This document shows, in pieces, positions 23,580-46,999 of a stretch of DNA of 64,000 bases. Below the pieces are notes generated by a model. It saw nothing but the letters and a program-made list of their open reading frames with translations, did not search any database and was not told where the DNA came from. Location: NCBI GenBank assembly GCA_963843595.1, contig CAWJLG010000016.1:219194-283193 (forward strand), given 5' to 3'. The stretch's first letter is position 1; each line of letters starts with the position of its first letter. The DNA comes from CAIWHR01 sp963843595. GTDB taxonomy: Bacteria > Pseudomonadota > Gammaproteobacteria > Burkholderiales > Casimicrobiaceae. The position numbers and the translations under genes were made by a program.

Positions 23580-24367
23580 TCGACTGGCTCAATCCGCTTG
23601 CCGGCTTCCTTGTCGGTGTCCTGGTCGGCTTCACCGGCGTCGGCGGCGGCGCGCTGATGACGCCGCTGCTGGTGTTCCTGTTCGGGGTCGCGCCGCAGAC
23701 CGCCATCGGCACCGACCTGCTGTTCGCGTCGGTCACCAAGGGCGTCGGCGGCTGGGTGCACGGCGCCCGCGGGTTCGATCGACTGGCTGGTGCTGCGCCG
23801 GCTGTGCCTGGGCAGCCTGCCCGCCGCGGCGCTGACGCTGCTGTGGATCGGCTACTTCCCGCCCGAGAAAGGACTGCGGGCGCTGCTGATGCCGGCGCTG
23901 GGCGCCGCACTGGCGGTGACCAGCCTCGCCATGCTGTTCCAGCCGCGGCTGCACAAGCTGGGGCAACAATTGCGCACGACGACGCCGATCCCGTTCAAGC
24001 GGGCACAGCCCGGGCTGACCGTCGTCGCAGGCGCGATTCTCGGCCTTCTGGTGACGCTGACGTCCGTAGGCGCCGGGGCGCTCGGCGTGGTGATGCTCGT
24101 CTATCTCTATCCCTACCGGCTGACGCCCCCGAAGCTCGTCGGCACGGATATTGCACACGCTATTCCGTTGACGCTGGTGGCCGGGCTGGGACACTGGAGT
24201 CTCGGCAACGTCGATTTCGGCCTGCTGGGCGACCCTGCTCCTGGGTTCGATTCCCGGGCATCATTCTCGGCTCGCGATTGAGCATCCGGGCGCATCATGG
24301 GCATGTACGAAACGCAATCGCAGTCATGCTGGCGGTCGTCGGCGGCAAGCTCCTGCTGCAATCGTGA
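23576..24367 (+). CDS. TauE/SafE-family membrane transporter
   Basis: About 263 residues with seven to eight hydrophobic helices. The N-terminus PLAGFLVGVLVGFTGVGGGA holds the Gly-rich TauE/SafE motif with the G[VI]GGG element; it recurs in the second half (LVTLTSVGAGALGVVMLVYL). Two single-base shifts (near 23780 and 24235) are bridged by the family pattern, ending IAVMLAVVGGKLLLQS. It overlaps cysNC by four bases. TauE/SafE proteins move sulfite, sulfoacetate or related sulfur oxyanions, so with cysD/cysNC it belongs to a sulfur unit. Confidence 0.85.
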   Translation: MIDWLNPLAGFLVGVLVGFTGVGGGALMTPLLVFLFGVAPQTAIGTDLLFASVTKGVGGWVHGARGFDRLAGAAPAVPGQPARRGADAAVDRLLPARERTAGAADAGAGRRTGGDQPRHAVPAAAAQAGATIAHDDADPVQAGTARADRRRRRDSRPSGDADVRRRRGARRGDARLSLSLPADAPEARRHGYCTRYSVDAGGRAGTLESRQRRFRPAGRPCSWVRFPGIILGSRLSIRAHHGHVRNAIAVMLAVVGGKLLLQS

Positions 24368-24411
24368 GTGCCGACGATCGTTGTTGCACGACACTCTGAC
24401 CCTGATCGGCG

Positions 24412-26415
24412 ATGAACTCTTCGTATTCTCGCAACTGGACCAGCCACGCCGGGCCCGCGATGCACGCGGATTTCGCGCCGGCGGCCAGCGCGCGGGCGAA
24501 TCGGCGTCGCCTCCGCGTGTTTCTGGGAACGCTGATCGTCGCCTTGGCGGTGAGCCTCTCCTACACGTTCCTGCGGCCGGCCGAGTACCGCGCAACGGCA
24601 CGGGTCGAGATCACGCCCGCCGTGGGATCGGTCGCCATTACCCCGCCTTCCGGGTCGTCTTCCGTGGTGGTGCAGGACGGCGCAGCGGAGTCTCCGAAAT
24701 CATTCCTGACCGAAGTGCAGGTCGTGACGAGCCGGCCGGTGCTCGAGCAGGCCGCGAGCCGGCTGGAACGTGCCGGTCGCGATCTCTCGGTCTTCGGTCC
24801 GGACACGGTCACCGGCATCCAGTCGCATCTCGAGGCGAAGCCGGTCGAGAGCACGAACGTCGTCGAACTCGTCGCCACCGGACCGAGCGCCGAGCTTACG
24901 GCGCCCCTGCTCAATGCCATCGTCGAGGTCTACCGGGAGCGCCTTGCGGAAGCCTATCGCAGCTCGTCGAGCGAGGTGATCGCCCGCGCCGACGAGGAAG
25001 CGAAGAAGCTCGAAGCGACCGTCGCCGCCAAGCGGCGCGAGGTCGAGAGCTTCCGCCTTCGCTACAACATCGTCTCGCTCGAGCGCGGCGAGAACGAGGT
25101 CCTCGCCCGCGTGAAGAACCAGAGCACGTCCCTCGGCGCCGCCAACGAAAAGGTCGCGGTGGCAGAAGGCAAGCTGCGTTCGCTGTCCGAGGCAGCCGCC
25201 GCCGGCAAGTCGGTGGTCCGGGCGAAGGACGACCCGACGCTCGCCAACCTCGAGCAGCGCGCTTCGCAGGCGCGCGAGGACATGCGCGACCTGGAACGTA
25301 CCTATACGCCGGACTACCTCGCCAAGGATCCACGCGCGATCGCGCTGCGCACGCGCATCGCCGAAATGGATCGGCAGGTGAAGATCCAGCGCGAGGCCAG
25401 CCAGCAGGCGGCGTTGCTCGAAGCCCAGCAGGAACTGGCAAGCGCGCAGGAAGCCGCCAGGCGAATGCAGAGCCAGATGGCCAGCGACCGGCAGCAGGTC
25501 GGCGAATTCACGGCGCGGTTCAACGAATACAAGTCCCGCCAGGACGAGCTCGCCGAGCTCGAGACCGCCTATCGCAGCGTCGTCCAGCGCAAGGTCAAGC
25601 TGGAAGCCAGCGAGCGGGCGCGCATGCCGACGCTCAAGGTGCTGGAGGCCGCCGTCACGCCGCAGCAACCCTGGCGCCCGCTCTACTGGCGCGATGCCGC
25701 GATCAGCGTCGCCGGCTCGCTCGTGCTCGCGTTGCTGGCGATGTGGCTGGTGGAGCTCTTCAACCGGACGGAGCCGCAGCCCGCGGTGGTGATCGCGCAG
25801 TCGCTCGGCGGGCTGCCGTACCAAGCCGATGCCGCAACTGCTTCCGACCGGCGGCGCGCCAGTTCAGGCGCTGCCGGCGAGACGCGACGCCGCTGTTGCC
25901 GCAACAGGCCGCGCTTGCCGCGAGAACTCAGCCAGGAGGAAGCGTCGGCGCTGCTCCGCGCGGCGGACGATTCCGATCGGATCGCCATGCTGATTGCTGC
26001 TGAGCGGCGTCAGCCCCGACGAGCTGCTCGAATTGACGTGGGGTGACATCGACTTCGCGCGGCAACTCGTTCGCATCAAAGGTGAATCGGCACGCGAACT
26101 CGTGCTCTCCGAACCGCTGCAACAGCTGCTCGCGGCGCAGCCGTCTCACCACGAGGCACGATCTCGTCGTCGGTGCGCAGGGTCGGCGGCGCAACACGGG
26201 ACGACATCGACGCGCGACTCCTTTGCGCCGCACACGACGCCGGAGTCGACTCCGCAACGGAGGTCACGATGGATTGCCTTCGCCACACGTACATTGCGTT
26301 TCTCGTCCGTCAAGGCATTCGCTTTGCGGATCTTGCAGCTTGTCGGTCATTTGACGCGGGAAATGCTTGTTCAGTACAGTTCGCTGGCCCCGCACGACGC
26401 GAGATCGCCCCGTGA
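24412..26415 (+). CDS. GumC/Wzz-type chain-length protein fused to a degenerate tyrosine-recombinase domain
   Basis: About 660 residues. The Wzz part has a first membrane helix (FLGTLIVALAVSLSYTFLRP), RATARVEITP, long coiled-coil arms (AELETAYRSVVQRKVKLEAS), a P-rich segment before the second helix (AISVAGSLVLALLAMWLVEL), as in polysaccharide copolymerases without a kinase domain. After it comes a recombinase-fold domain: LSQEEASALLRAADDSDR, GVSPDELLELTWGDID, MDCLRHTYIAFLVRQG, LVGHLTREMLVQYSSLAP. The box-II Arg-His, the GH and the Tyr are kept. The box-I Arg and the first box-II His are replaced (SP and D). Shifts lie near 25993, 26150-26200 and 26340. The start may instead be the ATG at 24460. 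The end is uncertain, about 26415-26480. Confidence 0.7.
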
Positions 26416-26878
26416 GGCGATAGCCACAGATTTCCCGGCTTGCGTGAAATTGGATTCCGCGGCTCAAGCGAACACAGCTAATAACTCGCCGGGCTTCTAC
26501 TCACGAAGAGTCGGTATCGGCGGGCGCGGATCAGCCCTGAATCGATATCCCGCGACCGTGGATCCGTGTCGGACGCTTCGACGAATTTGCAGTGCGCGTG
26601 AATGCCTAGGCAGACAGCGGAGACACGGCTCCATGATCGGAGCAAGCCGGCGGTTCTCAGTTATCGTTCCGGCCGATGAATGCCGGCCGCGCAAGCCTGT
26701 CTTCCATGCCGGCGAAATGCATTATGACCGAGCCGACGAGTACGGCTGGCGGTCGCGCGGCTTGGAGGAGCTCGCTATTGGGCTCCTGGCAACGGACGCC
26801 ACCGGGGGGCATCGACGCGCAAAACGCCGTCCGCGAAGGCGCGTAACACAACGTGGATGCCTTCAACGCTATTGCCGC
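26416..26878. other. Intergenic region upstream of the NRPS operon
   Basis: About 460 bases with no gene I can support on either strand. Short open frames here are not conserved-looking. Activator sites for the sigma-54 promoter at 26879 would be expected here. GCCGGCC-type repeats near 26675-26720 are present but may be chance in GC-rich DNA. Confidence 0.4.
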
Positions 26879-26894
26879 TGGCACAATTGCTGCA
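26879..26894 (+). promoter_or_regulatory. Sigma-54 (-24/-12) promoter for the NRPS operon
   Basis: TGGCACAATTGCTGCA matches TGGCACRNNNNTTGCW except for one base in the -12 box. GG and GC are exactly 12 bases apart, the spacing sigma-54 requires. Transcription would start near 26905, about 95 bases before the first possible NRPS start at 27001. It resembles the epsB promoter (identical TGGCAC, -12 box ending TGCA), so PrsR control of both is a reasonable inference. Confidence 0.75.
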
Positions 26895-27000
26895 TGCGTC
26901 CTCCTCGACCTTGCACCTTCGAGGGAACACTCCCTGCGCATCGATCGCCGTGCGTCCGCGCCGGTTTTGAGATAGAGCCGAATACACGCTTAGCTTTGCA

Positions 27001-40730
<13,730 letters not shown>

Positions 40731-40734
40731 GCAG

Positions 40735-43347
40735 ATGCGTGAACGCAACGGCATAGCCATGCATTCCGATCGCGAATTCGATCTGCTAACCGGTACCTGG
40801 AGTCGCGGGCCGGACGTGCGGGTACGGCCGAACCTGCCGCATCGGCGCCTTCAGGAGCATGCAGAACGCGACCCGGATGCCACGGCAGTGGTCTATGAGG
40901 GTGGCCTGCTCACGTATGCGGAACTGGATCGTCAGGCCAATCGGGTCGGACACCGTCTCCGAGCGTTAGGCGTGGGCCCGGACGTCATCGTCGGGCTCTA
41001 CATGGCGCGTTGTGCTGAGCTCGTTATCAGCACCTTGGGCGTCTACAAGGCGGGGGGAGCATGCCTATTGCTGGAGACGAATACGCCCGAGGAACGTCTA
41101 ATTCGCGTGCTCGACACGGTGCGTCCGCGGTTGATTGTCACGGTCCCATCAAACCGCGCGCAATTTTCCGACGCCAATATTCCGCTACTTTACGTTAACG
41201 AGTTGACGGCGCTCCCCGGCAACGAACCGCTCGATCCTCCGAACAGCGGCGCAACGCCGAACAACTTGGCGACCATCTTCCTTACATCGGGTTCGACAGG
41301 CACGCCCAAGGCCGTGATGTTGCCGTTTGGCTGGTATCCCGAGCCAGACACAGCCGATCGTTGGGACGGAACGTCATCTGCTGAAGACGGACTCGGGCAC
41401 CACGTTCACCAGAACCGAGATGTTGAGACCGCTGCTCAACGGGCAACAGCTGTTTATCGCGCCGGCCGGCTTGGAAAGGGACTTGGGGGAGCTGGTCAAG
41501 TACATCGGAGCACACAATATCACCCACATTGTCTTGACACCAACGGCGCTGCAGGCGCTGCTGGAGATCGATGATCTGACACCCTGTTGCTCGCTGAAAT
41601 CCGTCCTTTGCTCCGGGGAACGTGTGACCACGCCCTTAAGCGTCGCTTCCTTCAGCGCCTGGATGCCGAGTTGCAGGTCTACTACGGTTGCACAGAAGTG
41701 CCGGGCGCCGTGTTTCATACGTTCGGTCCGGGCAGCGTCCCGGACATTCCGACGGTGGGACGCCCGGCGGCAATGAAGGAAGCGTACGTTCTCGACGATC
41801 AGATGCAGCCCGTGCCTGTCGGCGCGGAGGGCGAGGTATTTCTGGGCGGTCAAATGGCAATCGGCTATCTCAACGACCCCGTCCTGACGGCGAAGAAATT
41901 CTTGCCCCATCCGTTCAGTGACAAACCCGGCGACCGATTGTTCAGAACGGGCGACCGGGGTCGATGGCTACCGGACGGCTACCTGGAAATCCTGGGACGC
42001 GTGGACGATCAAGTCAAGATCCGGGGATTCCGTGTCGAGCTGGGCGAGATCGAGGTGCAACTCCAGCAGCAGCCGCAGGTGCGCGCGGCCGTGGTGCAGC
42101 TGCGCGAAGACACGCCGGACGATCCGAGGCTGGTGGCGTATATCGTGACGGAGAACGAAACGCTGGCCGTCGCCGACCTGCGCATGGCGCTCAAGCGGCA
42201 GCTGCCCGACTACATGATCCCCGCCGCCTTCGTGCGCCTGCCCGCATTGCCGCTCACCCCGAACGGCAAGATCGACCGGAAGGGATTGCCGGCGCCTGCG
42301 CTCGACCGTGGCGACCCTCCGTCGGATCGGATGAAGCCCCGTGACAACATCGAACGACATCTGGTCAGAATCTGGGAGAACGTTCTAAATCAGCCAGCGG
42401 TCGGCGTGCAGGACAACTTCTTCGACCTGGGCGGGCACTCGCTGTTGGCCGTCAAGCTGATGGATCAGATCGAGCGAACCTTTGGTCGTCGTCTGCCGCT
42501 GGACACCCTCTGGTTCAGAGGCGGCACCATCGAAGCCGTCGCTGCCGTGCTCCGCGACGAATACCGGGAGGAGGCGAATCCGGAATTGATCGTGATGAAG
42601 ACCGGTTCGCGCCGACCGTTGTTCGTCGTGCACACGATGGGCGGCAACCTCTTCCATTACTACGACCTCGCCCGCCATCTCGCCGTCGACCAACCGGTGT
42701 ACGGGCTCCAGGCGCGGGGAGTTTTCGGGTCCGGACGCCCCGACCGCAGCATCAAGTCAATCGCGGCTCATTGTCTGGACTCGATGCGTTCGGCGCAGCC
42801 CAGCGGCCCCTACCTGATCGCCGGCTTTTCCAGTGGCGGCGTGGTCGCCTACGAAATCGCGCATCAGCTGACGCAGGTCGGCGAGCGCGTCGCCTTGCTC
42901 GCCCTGCTCGACAGCTATGCGCCACGCGGGGCGACAGTCGCCCGGTGGCTTTCCGAACTGAAGAATGCGGCGCGGCACCGGTCGACGCTGCGCCACCTGC
43001 AGGAGTACACCTATTTCGCGCTCCTACACCCCCCAAGGCTGGGCCGACTGCGCAAACTGCACAACATCGGGGAAGCCCACCGCTGGGCGCACTGGAGCTA
43101 TCGTCCGCAGCCGTACCCACACCCGATCGAGCTCTTTGTCGCCCAAGAATCGGCCGTCCGTGCCGCCGCCGATCGTTTGGGATGGGCGCATGTGGTGAAT
43201 GGCGCTACTCGAATCCACCAACTCCCGGGCCGCCATGGCGATATCGTGAAGCCACCGATCGTCGCGAATCTCGCGGCGCGGCTGCAGCAGTGCATTGATC
43301 GCACGAGCACATTTGACCGGACTCCGGGGTCCGAGCTGCAGCCGTGA
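40735..43347 (+). CDS. NRPS-like A-T-TE enzyme with an atypical adenylation pocket
   Basis: About 870 residues, starting at the ATG at 40735, five bases after the NRPS stop. The A domain has LTYAELDRQANRVGHRLRAL, A3 FLTSGSTGTPKAVM, A7-A8 (RTGDRGRWLPDG, QVKIRGFRVELGEIE) and A10 NGKIDRKG. The carrier domain has FFDLGGHSLLAVKLM and the TE has AGFSSGGVVAYEI with His in PGRHGDIV. The first pocket segment reads TTFTRTEMLRPLL, so the Asp that binds the alpha-amino group (position 235 in GrsA numbering) is Thr. The A5 region is YYGCTEVPGA rather than YGPTE. This suggests a substrate without a free alpha-amine, such as a keto, hydroxy or aryl acid. Frame shifts lie near 41325 and 41635. Confidence 0.82.
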
Positions 43348-43460
43348 GTCTTCATTGCCGCCAGGTCAGCGTAGGCCGTCTCATCTTTCGACGTTTAACT
43401 GCCCAACATGATGAGCTTCGCTAGAGTGGCGACCTCAGATCTACCAGCCGTCAAATTCCG

Positions 43461-45506
43461 ATGACCGAGACGTTAGCAGTTGCCGCCCCTCCCGATTTGT
43501 CCGCCACGGCCTCGCCAAGGGCGCTGCCCGGCATCGCCCGCGACCCGCACGGCAAGCCCCGGATCGGACTCGATCGGGAAAGCCTCTTCGCTTTCGGTCA
43601 CCTGATCCGGCTCACCGAGCAGCTGATCCTCGACCAGTTCACGCGCGGCCTCGTGTCGGGCACGACGCACACCTGCCTCGGCCAGGAGCTGACCGCGATG
43701 TCGGTCGTGCGGGCGCTCGACGATCCCGAGGACGTCGTCCTCTCCAACCACCGCAACCACGGCCACTTCCTCACCTACTCGGGCGACTTCGTCGGCCTGG
43801 TGGCCGAGATCATGGGCCGCGAAGCAGGGGTCTGCGGTGGCTGGGGCGGCAGCCAGCACCTCGCTTACCGGCACTTCCACAGCAACGGTGTGCAGGGCGG
43901 CATGATGGGTATCGGCGCCGGCCTCGCGCTGGCGCACAAGCTTCGCCACAGCCGCGGCCTCGTCGTCGCCATGATCGGCGACGGCACGCTCGGCCAGGGT
44001 CTCGTGTACGAGGCGATGAATCTCGCGTCGGTGTGGAGCGCGCCCCTGCTCGTCGTCGTCGAGAACAACGGGATCGCGCAGACCACCGACAGCCGGCATA
44101 CCGTCGGCGGCGACCTCGAGGCGCGCGGCGCGGCGTTCGGCCTCGCCACGTGGCGCTACAGCGACGACGATCCGGAGTTCTTCCAGAAGGTGAACGCAGT
44201 CGTCACCGAGGTTCGGACCACGCGCCGTCCCGGATTCCTGGTGCTGGACACCCGGCGCATGGGGCCGCACAGCAAAGGCGACGACCTGCGCGACGCCGAA
44301 GAGCTCGACAGCATCCGCGCGCGCGATCCGCTGGTCGCGCTCGGCCTCGCGCTGCCCGCGGACCGGCGCGAGGCCATCGAAGCGCGCAACCGACAGTTCG
44401 TCGAATCGGTCCGGCAGGCGGTAAACGCCTCGCCCGAGGCGACGCTGGACGAAACCCCGTCCCACATTTTCATGGCCCACGTCGAGCAACCGTTGCCGCG
44501 CTATCCGACCGTGACGCGCCGGGAGCACGGTGCGCCAGACGCTCAACGTCGCGCTGCGGCATCTGCTGGAAACCGATACGCGCACGCTGCTGCTCGGGGA
44601 GGACCTGCACGACCCCTACGGCGGCGCGTTCAAGGTGACGCAGGGGCTGTCGGTCGCCTTTCCCGGTCGCGTGATCTCGACGCCGATCAGCGAAGCGGGC
44701 ATCACCGGCGCCACGATCGGCCTGTCGCTGGACGGCTTCCTGCCTGTCATGGAAGTCATGTTCGCCGATTTCCTGTCGCTGTGCATGGACCAGATCTACA
44801 ACCACGCGGTGAAGTTTCCCGGCATGTTCCGCGACGTGGCCGTGCCGCTGGTGATCCGCACGCCGTGCGGCGGCCGTCGCGGCTACGGCCCCACGCACAG
44901 CCAGAGCCCCGAGCATCTGTTCACCGCGGTGCCGGGCCTCACCGTCGTCTACGGCAGCCATCGTCACGACATCGGCCGACTGCTGATCGACGCGGTGCTG
45001 CGCTGGCGCTATCCGGTGCTCTTTCTCGAGCACAAGCTGCTCTACGGCGAAATGGTCGACGCCGCCGATTACGTCGCCCTGCCGGCGGCGGACGACGTCG
45101 CAGCGCATCTCTTCCCGACGCTGCGCCGCGGCGCGCTCCGATCCGGACGTCACGCTGGTGAGCTACGGCGGGATGTTGCCCATCGTCGAGGCCGCGGCAC
45201 GGCGGCTCGCGGACGAGGAGGAACTCGCGCGTCGAGATCGTCGCACCCTCGCTGCTCGCGCCGCTGCCGCGCGCGTCGATGATCGGCCATCTCGCGACCC
45301 GCCGGCGCGTCGTCGTCGTCGAGGAGTCGCACCACGAATTCGGCGTCGGCGCCGAGATCGGCGCGGCGCTGCTCGAGTCCGGATTCAAGGGACAGCTGCT
45401 GCGCATCGGCACGCCGCCGGTGCCGATCGCCTCGGCGCGCAGCCTGGAGCGAAGCATCATCCCGGACGAGGCGCTGCTCGTCGCGCAAGTGCTCGATCTG
45501 TTCTGA
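43461..45506 (+). CDS. 2-oxoacid dehydrogenase-like E1, alpha-beta fusion (TPP-dependent)
   Basis: About 681 residues. The alpha half has HRNHGHFLTYSGD, the TPP-binding GDGTLGQGLVYEAMNLA ... VVENNGIAQ motif, and ends near LPRYPTVTRREHG. The beta half begins VRQTLNVALRHLLETDTRTL and has LGEDLHDPYGGAF, TPISEAGITGATIGLSLDG and PCGGRRGYGPTHSQSPE. The join falls at a one-base shift near 44530. I read it as a fusion because there is no gap, stop or ribosome site between halves, though two touching genes are possible. Other shifts are near 45135 and 45230. E1 decarboxylates a 2-oxoacid and reductively acylates the E2 lipoyl group. It starts an E1-E2-ACP-GNAT run. Confidence 0.85.
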
Positions 45507-45516
45507 ACCGGCTGCC

Positions 45517-46636
45517 ATGGCGCACTCCCAGACCGCCCCCTGCGTGAACATCAACGACGAAGTCGTGCAGGTCGTCAGCGTCAACGTCAAGGAAGGCGAT
45601 TTCGTGAAGGTCCGGCGACGTCATCGGCGCGGTCGAGACCGACAAGTCGCTGGTCGACGTCGTCGCCGAGCGCGACGGCTACGTGCTCAAGATCGTGTGC
45701 CAGCCGGAGCAGAAGGTACGCGTCGGCTCCGTGATGCTCTGGCTCGGCGACACCGCCGGACGAGCCGGTGCCGCAGAGCGAGCGCTCGCCGCGTCGCGAC
45801 GGCGGGCGCGCGCGGGCAGCCCACCGCCAAGGCGCGGGCGATGCTGAAGGAACTCGATCTGGATCCGGCGCGCATCCCCGCGAGCGGCGAGCGGCTGACG
45901 GTGGCCGACATCGAGGCCTGGCTCGCGCGACCGGCCAGGGGCGCGCGGCCACGCCAGCCGCCGCAGCGCCGCGCGAGGCGCGAGGAGCCATCGCCTGACG
46001 GTAGCCGGCGAGCTGCGTCGAGCTGTCGACCGAGGCAGCCGGCATGCTGCACACGGTGCAGTGGCATCGCGACCATGCCGCCGCCGCCTACCTCGAGCTC
46101 GAGTACGACCCGCAAGCCGTGGGAGGAGTACGCGTCGCGCTACGCGGCCGAGCACAAGCTGATGCTCTCGCCGCTGCTGCCGCTGATGGCCTACCGGCTT
46201 GCGTGTGCTCGGCCGCGAGCGGCCCGCGCATCAACGCCACGATCGTCGACGGACAGCCGCTACCAGTATCGGCCGGTGAACCTGGGCTTCACGGTGCAGG
46301 TCGGGCAGACGCTCTATCTCACCGTCGTGCGCGATGCGCACGCCATGAACGCCGCACACTTCATCGACGCCCTCGGCGAGGTGCAGCGGCACGCGATGGC
46401 GCACAAGCTGCGCCCCGAGCGAGGCCTCCGGCGCCACGCTGTCGTTTTCCAGCATGGCGCGCTGGAACGTCAGCCGCCACATCCCCATCCTGCCGCCGCA
46501 GACGTCGCTGATCGTCGCGCACGCCGCGCCAAGGAACACCGGCGGCGCCGTGCTCGGCGCGAGCTACGATCACCGGGTGCTGTCGGGCTTCGACGTCGCG
46601 CAGGTGCTGCAGGCGCTGTCCAAACCGCCGGCATGA
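45517..46636 (+). CDS. 2-oxoacid dehydrogenase-like E2 (lipoyl, subunit-binding, acyltransferase domains)
   Basis: About 373 residues, short for an E2. The N-terminal lipoyl domain has GAVETDKSLVDVVAERDGYV with the lipoylated Lys in TDKS. A peripheral-subunit-binding domain follows (TAKARAMLKELDLDPARIPA, then GERLTVADIEAWL). The acyltransferase core has WEEYASRYAAEHKLMLSPLL, RYQYRPVNLGFTVQVGQTLY and, at the end, GASYDHRVLSGFDVAQVL. The catalytic DHRxxxG box reads DHRVLSG, with Ser in place of the usual Asp. Several single-base shifts (near 45615, 45760, 46010, 46120, 46210, 46430) are bridged. It lies ten bases after E1 and just before an ACP, so the acyl acceptor may be ACP rather than CoA. 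Confidence 0.8.
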
Positions 46637-46666
46637 CGGCAACACTCGACCACAGGAACGAGAACA

Positions 46667-46931
46667 ATGAACCTGAATCGCGACGAGATCAAGGCCGCCA
46701 TTGCGCGCCAAGGTCGTGGAGCTCGCGAAGGACCTCGGCATGGACGCGAGCGGCGTCACCGACGACGACATCCTGCCGGCGACCGGCCTCCTCGATTCCA
46801 ACGCGATCCTCGAGCTCGTCGTCTGGTTCGAGACGACCTACGATTTCCCGATCAAGCAGGAGGAAATCAACATCGACAACCTCGGCTCGATCAATGCGAT
46901 GGCCGATTTCCTGCTCGCGCGCAAGCGATAA
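46667..46931 (+). CDS. Acyl carrier protein
   Basis: About 87 residues, acidic and helical. The phosphopantetheine Ser is in ATGLLDSNAILELVVWFE (the DS of the usual DSLxxxE motif, here DSNAILE). The end is IDNLGSINAMADFLLARKR. One base shift near 46705 joins MNLNRDEIKAAI to AKVVELAKDLGMDASGV. It follows the E2 stop by 30 bases. In this place it is the natural acceptor for an acyl group made by E1/E2 and donor for the downstream GNAT enzyme or the NRPS. Confidence 0.82.
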
Positions 46932-46999
46932 GGCCGGGATCGACGTCCGCCGCGCGATGTCGCCGACGCCTTTCGCGCCGAAGCAGCCATTCACAGAAC

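Noticed and set aside
26657..26941. Minus-strand frame of 94 codons upstream of the NRPS
   Set aside because: No domain, no partner gene, and it overlaps the sigma-54 promoter.
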